A stretch of DNA of 44,011 nt, taken from assembly GCA_900618425.1 (NCBI GenBank), contig UZAN01039980.1, positions 45,270-89,280 of the forward strand, in the 5' to 3' direction. Source of the stretch: Echinostoma caproni. Its lineage: Eukaryota > Platyhelminthes > Trematoda > Plagiorchiida > Echinostomatidae. Shown here one piece after another: positions 41,129-44,011 of the stretch (its first letter is position 1; every line of letters begins with the position of its first letter). A program made the translations under genes and the position numbers. Under the pieces are notes generated by a model. That model saw only the letters and a program-made list of their open reading frames with translations, ran no database searches and was not told where the DNA came from.

Positions 41129-42093
41129 AGGTGCCAAACAAGTGCTCTTCACCAACTGCTGTCGATATACACGTATAATATGCAAAATGGAAGATATATT
41201 TATAAATTTAGAGTCACGTCACGCGAGTTCAATCAGTACTTGCGTATGTATGTACAGATAATATTCCGGTAGGGATCGTTGGCCCATGTAAAGCTGCCCA
41301 GAGAAATGCAGACGGACAATAGTATTGGGATACAAGTAGGAATCTAACTTTTAGAGCGCTGTCGAGGTGCATACAAGGTGGGAGAAAATGCGCAAGAAAG
41401 ATGGAGGTAGCGAAGGGAAAAGAAAACGAACGTCTATGATCTACCCTCGGCGCATACAGTCCAACTGTACATACACAGTATTTCAAAAAGTGAAAACAAG
41501 CTAGCCACTGCTGTCCGTTTTTCGCCACGGCCTTCACTATTGTCACGAAATACTCTGGACCCCAATCCATCATATGCTAGCCTTCACGTTACTTTCTACA
41601 GTTCGGAGCGTCCACTCCAAATAAGACGCGTTGCGCCAGGCAACCGTTAGGCGTCTTAACCAGTGGAGCTTATTGAGCTGAATCCGATGTGGTAGCGAGT
41701 TCTTGCTCGATGCAGTTCAAAACACCCGAAGGCTTAGATTTAGGTTACTAACCCGCTTACTATAGCCCACGTGGGTCCAACTACGTGAGCATCGATTATC
41801 AAAGATCTCCAGCCCACTTATACCTTCTTAGGTATCACAACTGTAAAGCAGGACTGATCGTACAGTTCAACCTAGACACCGTCATATTCCACGCGATGCG
41901 GCTTTCTTGCTTCTACCTGACATTTGTTTGCTCATTTGACCACTTTAATGACATCCGTCCACGCGTACCAGGAGTCTGCTAGATTTCGTCAAACTCCTTA
42001 AGAGCACTAAAGCTGTGAACATTAGTAAGTGGGGAGATTATTATCACTGGTCTGAAGGCAAAGCGACATCAAATTAGACTTCTTAACCCACAT
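41129..42093. other. Unassigned stretch with a nested hairpin
   Basis: No supported exon. It contains the structured element at 41623-41657. Confidence 0.4.
41623..41657. other. Nested hairpin element
   Basis: AAGACGC at 41623 pairs with GCGTCTT ending at 41657, and inside lies a second perfect hairpin, GTTGC-GCCAG-GCAAC. The minus strand around it (TGGTTAAGACGCC upstream, GCTCCGAAC downstream) is weakly reminiscent of a tRNA-like SINE head. Confidence 0.5.
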
Positions 42094-42113
42094 GTCAAAG
42101 TCAAAGTCAAAGT
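42094..42113 (-). repeat. LINE 3' tail microsatellite
   Basis: Three GTCAAA units on the plus strand (TTTGAC on the minus strand) lie where the 3' end of the minus-strand LINE at 42230-42610 should be. CR1-like LINEs commonly end in short tandem repeats rather than poly(A). Confidence 0.55.
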
Positions 42114-42610
42114 TGTATTATGGGCGATTTAACAAAGCTAAAGCTTATCATACCCCATAGGATTTTCACAGAAAATTTTGAATAAATTCACAAAGAGCAA
42201 ATAACAATGATAATAATGTGCGTGATCACTCACGGATGTTGAAATTTTAAGTGTTCCAATGGTTTATCAAGTTGCAATTTAAATAGTTCTATCGTAGGAG
42301 CACACACTACATCAGATAGGAGAGAATTCCACACGCTGCACATTCTGATTGCAAACGAGTGATGCCGGCAATCAAGGTGGCTGTTCTGGGTCGTCACTTT
42401 AAGTGGATGTCCTCTGAGGTGATCATTATGAGATAAAGTCAGCAGAGAGCGGCAAGGGTGGTTGGGTTGATGCAGTATGTGATATGCCAATATTAGGTCC
42501 CCTCGAAGTCGGTAGTATTGGGATGAGTAGAGTCTCAATATTTGCAGTCTTTCGGAGTATGTCGGGGCGGGGCCTTTGAATTTCGGCCGTGCTTTTCGAA
42601 ATTGGACCAC
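42114..42610 (-). mobile_element. Non-LTR retrotransposon C-terminus and 3' UTR
   Basis: A 126-codon minus-strand frame (42230-42610) reads YSERLQILRLYSSQYYRLRG, then DLILAYHIL, and later RMCSVWNSLLSDVV and FKLQLDKPLEHL. R-L-x-x-L-x-L-x-S-x-x-x-R-x-R-G-D-L-I-x-x-Y is the hallmark of the last 110 residues of CR1/jockey-type LINE pol proteins. A stop lies just upstream (near 42614), so only the extreme 3' end was inserted. The frame itself is unbroken and ends properly, suggesting a fairly young copy. About 115 bp of 3' UTR run to the GTCAAA tail. Confidence 0.8.
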
Positions 42611-42761
42611 TATTTACGTTTTCTGCAGTGGATACTATTGACCGTCACGTTCACATCAATTCACCAATTTTTTCAAGGTCGAATGCTGACCTAAAACTTC
42701 CACTTTATGAAATCTTTGTGTTTTCGCGAATGACGTTGACATCTCAGCTTTTTCTCATTCC
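42611..42761. other. Gap between two divergent LINE fragments
   Basis: AT-rich; may include 5' UTR or ORF1 end of the plus-strand LINE. Nothing recognised. Confidence 0.4.
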
Positions 42762-44011
42762 GTGAAGATTCGTTACAAATGGTGGAGAAATAAACGTCAA
42801 GTTCACCATAAAAAGCATCGCGCTGGCTGGCAGGTTGCACTCCGGCGAAGTTCTATCAACGGGATGACCATTTCGTCCATTTGTTCGAGTAACATTCGCT
42901 CACTTGTGGGAAAAATCGATGACGTCCATAATCTGGTGCATCAGAAACAATGCAAAAGTGTGGGAGCCATTTTACTTCAGGCAAGCTGGTTACACCCAGA
43001 TATTGAGGATGATGTGGTCGGATTAGACGGCTTAGATATTTTCAGGTGTGATCGGATTGTGAAATTTCGCAACAGACCTGGCGGAATGGTCACTTCCGTA
43101 AATGGAAGTTGGTGTAAGAACACTCTTATGATTTTTTCCTGCTCAACAAGTAAAATTAACTGTACATTTGTTCGCTGCAAGCCCCGCCTTCTCAGCAGAT
43201 TTCGCTTTGTTTAATTTGTGAATATTTATATTGCCCCTGATACACTCGCCCTCCGACTTGAGACTATTTTCTGATACTGTAGTGACGCAATTTGCCAGTT
43301 GTATTGATCAGTCCTTATGTATTACCGCTGGTGACTTTGATCGCTTTGGCACTTCCTTTCTAATCACTCTAGGCCTACAGAACATTGTCAATTTTCCTAC
43401 CCGTACCAATGACTTTATTGATGGCATTTATATAGATAGTCCCAATGTGTTTCACGTTTTTAAACGAGCCCCAATTAGTACTTCTGACCACTGTACCATT
43501 CTTCTTTACCCCAAAATATATTGTAAAACTAATCACTGCCTTCATACACGACCCACTTCTCGTACGCTACGGAAAAGAAACTGTTCTCCTGAGAACTTGT
43601 CCCGACTGCGGGACTTAGTTTCTTCCGCTGACTTTTCTGTGTTCTTCCATAACCTGATGTTTTCTTCTTGTGAACACCTTACCGATTATCTTAATTTCTG
43701 CTATGACCAATGCTATCCGGTTGAAATTATTTATATTCAAACCGATAGGTTTTCCTCCCCCCTGCTTAAGCGACTTCGTCGTGCTAAAGAGACGGCATAT
43801 ATGGCCGGCAGGCGTAACAGTGTCCAAAAGCTCTCTGTTCTGATTAGAGCAGAAGTAAGAAGCCTGAACGGGATGTACGTCGAGACTGTTTTGGGCAATA
43901 AAAACTTTCGTGAGATGTGGACTACCTTGAGGAAACTCCGTGGCTCACGCATCAGTTCTTGTCCCAACGTTGAGTTACTTAACCGTCAATTTGCTTCTGT
44001 ACCTGCATCTA
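42762..44011 (+). pseudogene. LINE pol pseudogene: APE-type endonuclease, runs off the window
   Basis: SNIRSLVGKIDDVHNLV (42888 on), WLHPDIEDDVVGLDG, IFRCDRIVKFRNRPGG, then an in-frame TAA at 43212-43214 followed by FVNIYIAPDT. A frameshift near 43265-43272 moves to a frame that stays open to the window end: ITAGDFDR (43324 on), TNDFIDGIYI, ISTSDHCTI (43474 on, the essential Asp-His pair), and a basic linker (LLKRLRRAKETAY). These are the successive motifs of an APE-type endonuclease of a CR1/jockey LINE. The Glu of the usual Q-E-x-W motif is Ala (42981-42983) and the Asn of G-D-F-N is Asp (43339-43341), so the enzyme is broken independently of the stop and frameshift. The reverse transcriptase would follow beyond 44011. 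Confidence 0.85.

Overview
The window looks like repeat-rich, intron-rich nuclear DNA of a flatworm, most likely a digenean trematode (fluke). The evidence is indirect but consistent. There are no long open genes. Short coding exons with GT/AG borders are scattered kilobases apart. Mobile-element remains of the kinds that crowd fluke genomes are everywhere: CR1/jockey-like LINEs, several Penelope-like element (PLE) families, a mariner relic, and tRNA-derived SINEs. One SINE family carries a hammerhead ribozyme, as the schistosome Sm-alpha repeat does. I cannot name the species.

Layout. 1-6.2 kb: a GTA/GTG microsatellite, an LTR-like repeat, two minus-strand LINE reverse-transcriptase relics (2.05-2.59 and 4.88-6.14 kb) and an inverted pair of SINE-like copies. 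8-14.7 kb: possible host exons on both strands, a PLE relic (8.79-9.08 kb) and a tRNA-headed SINE (11.4 kb). 15.3-17.3 kb: the most interesting part. A minus-strand copy of a ribozyme-bearing SINE lies near a tandem pair with a 320-bp period, the second of which carries an apparently intact 45-nt type I hammerhead; an assembly gap of 567 N follows directly. 17.6-30.4 kb: candidate host exons (a minus-strand terminal exon at 17.65 kb; the last exon of a neuroglobin-like globin at 22.76 kb; an internal exon at 26.8 kb; a terminal exon with poly(A) signal at 30.14 kb), mixed with a PLE 3' end (23.8-24.1 kb), a mariner relic (25.1-25.4 kb) and a dispersed repeat at 28.1 and 29.3 kb whose first copy was split by a SINE.

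32-40 kb is a PLE graveyard. It holds a nearly complete but dead PLE reverse transcriptase plus GIY-YIG nuclease (32.2-33.7 kb), a second GIY-YIG fragment (37.0-37.4 kb) and two nearly identical 294-bp PLE 3' ends on the minus strand 2,240 bp apart (36.2 and 38.4 kb). Two more ribozyme-SINE relics (35.2 and 36.7 kb) and a ~260-bp repeat in tandem and inverted copies (39.0-39.6 kb) lie among them. The last 2 kb hold a LINE 3' end on the minus strand, facing away from a LINE endonuclease pseudogene on the plus strand that runs off the window.

How the parts relate. No operon or pathway is visible. The host content is isolated exons of several genes. The mobile elements probably interact: ribozyme SINEs encode no protein and need a reverse transcriptase from elsewhere, and PLEs and LINEs are the candidates. 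Every reverse transcriptase I could read here is broken (YVGD, YTYN or HADD at the catalytic motif, stops, frameshifts), so none of these particular copies could supply it.
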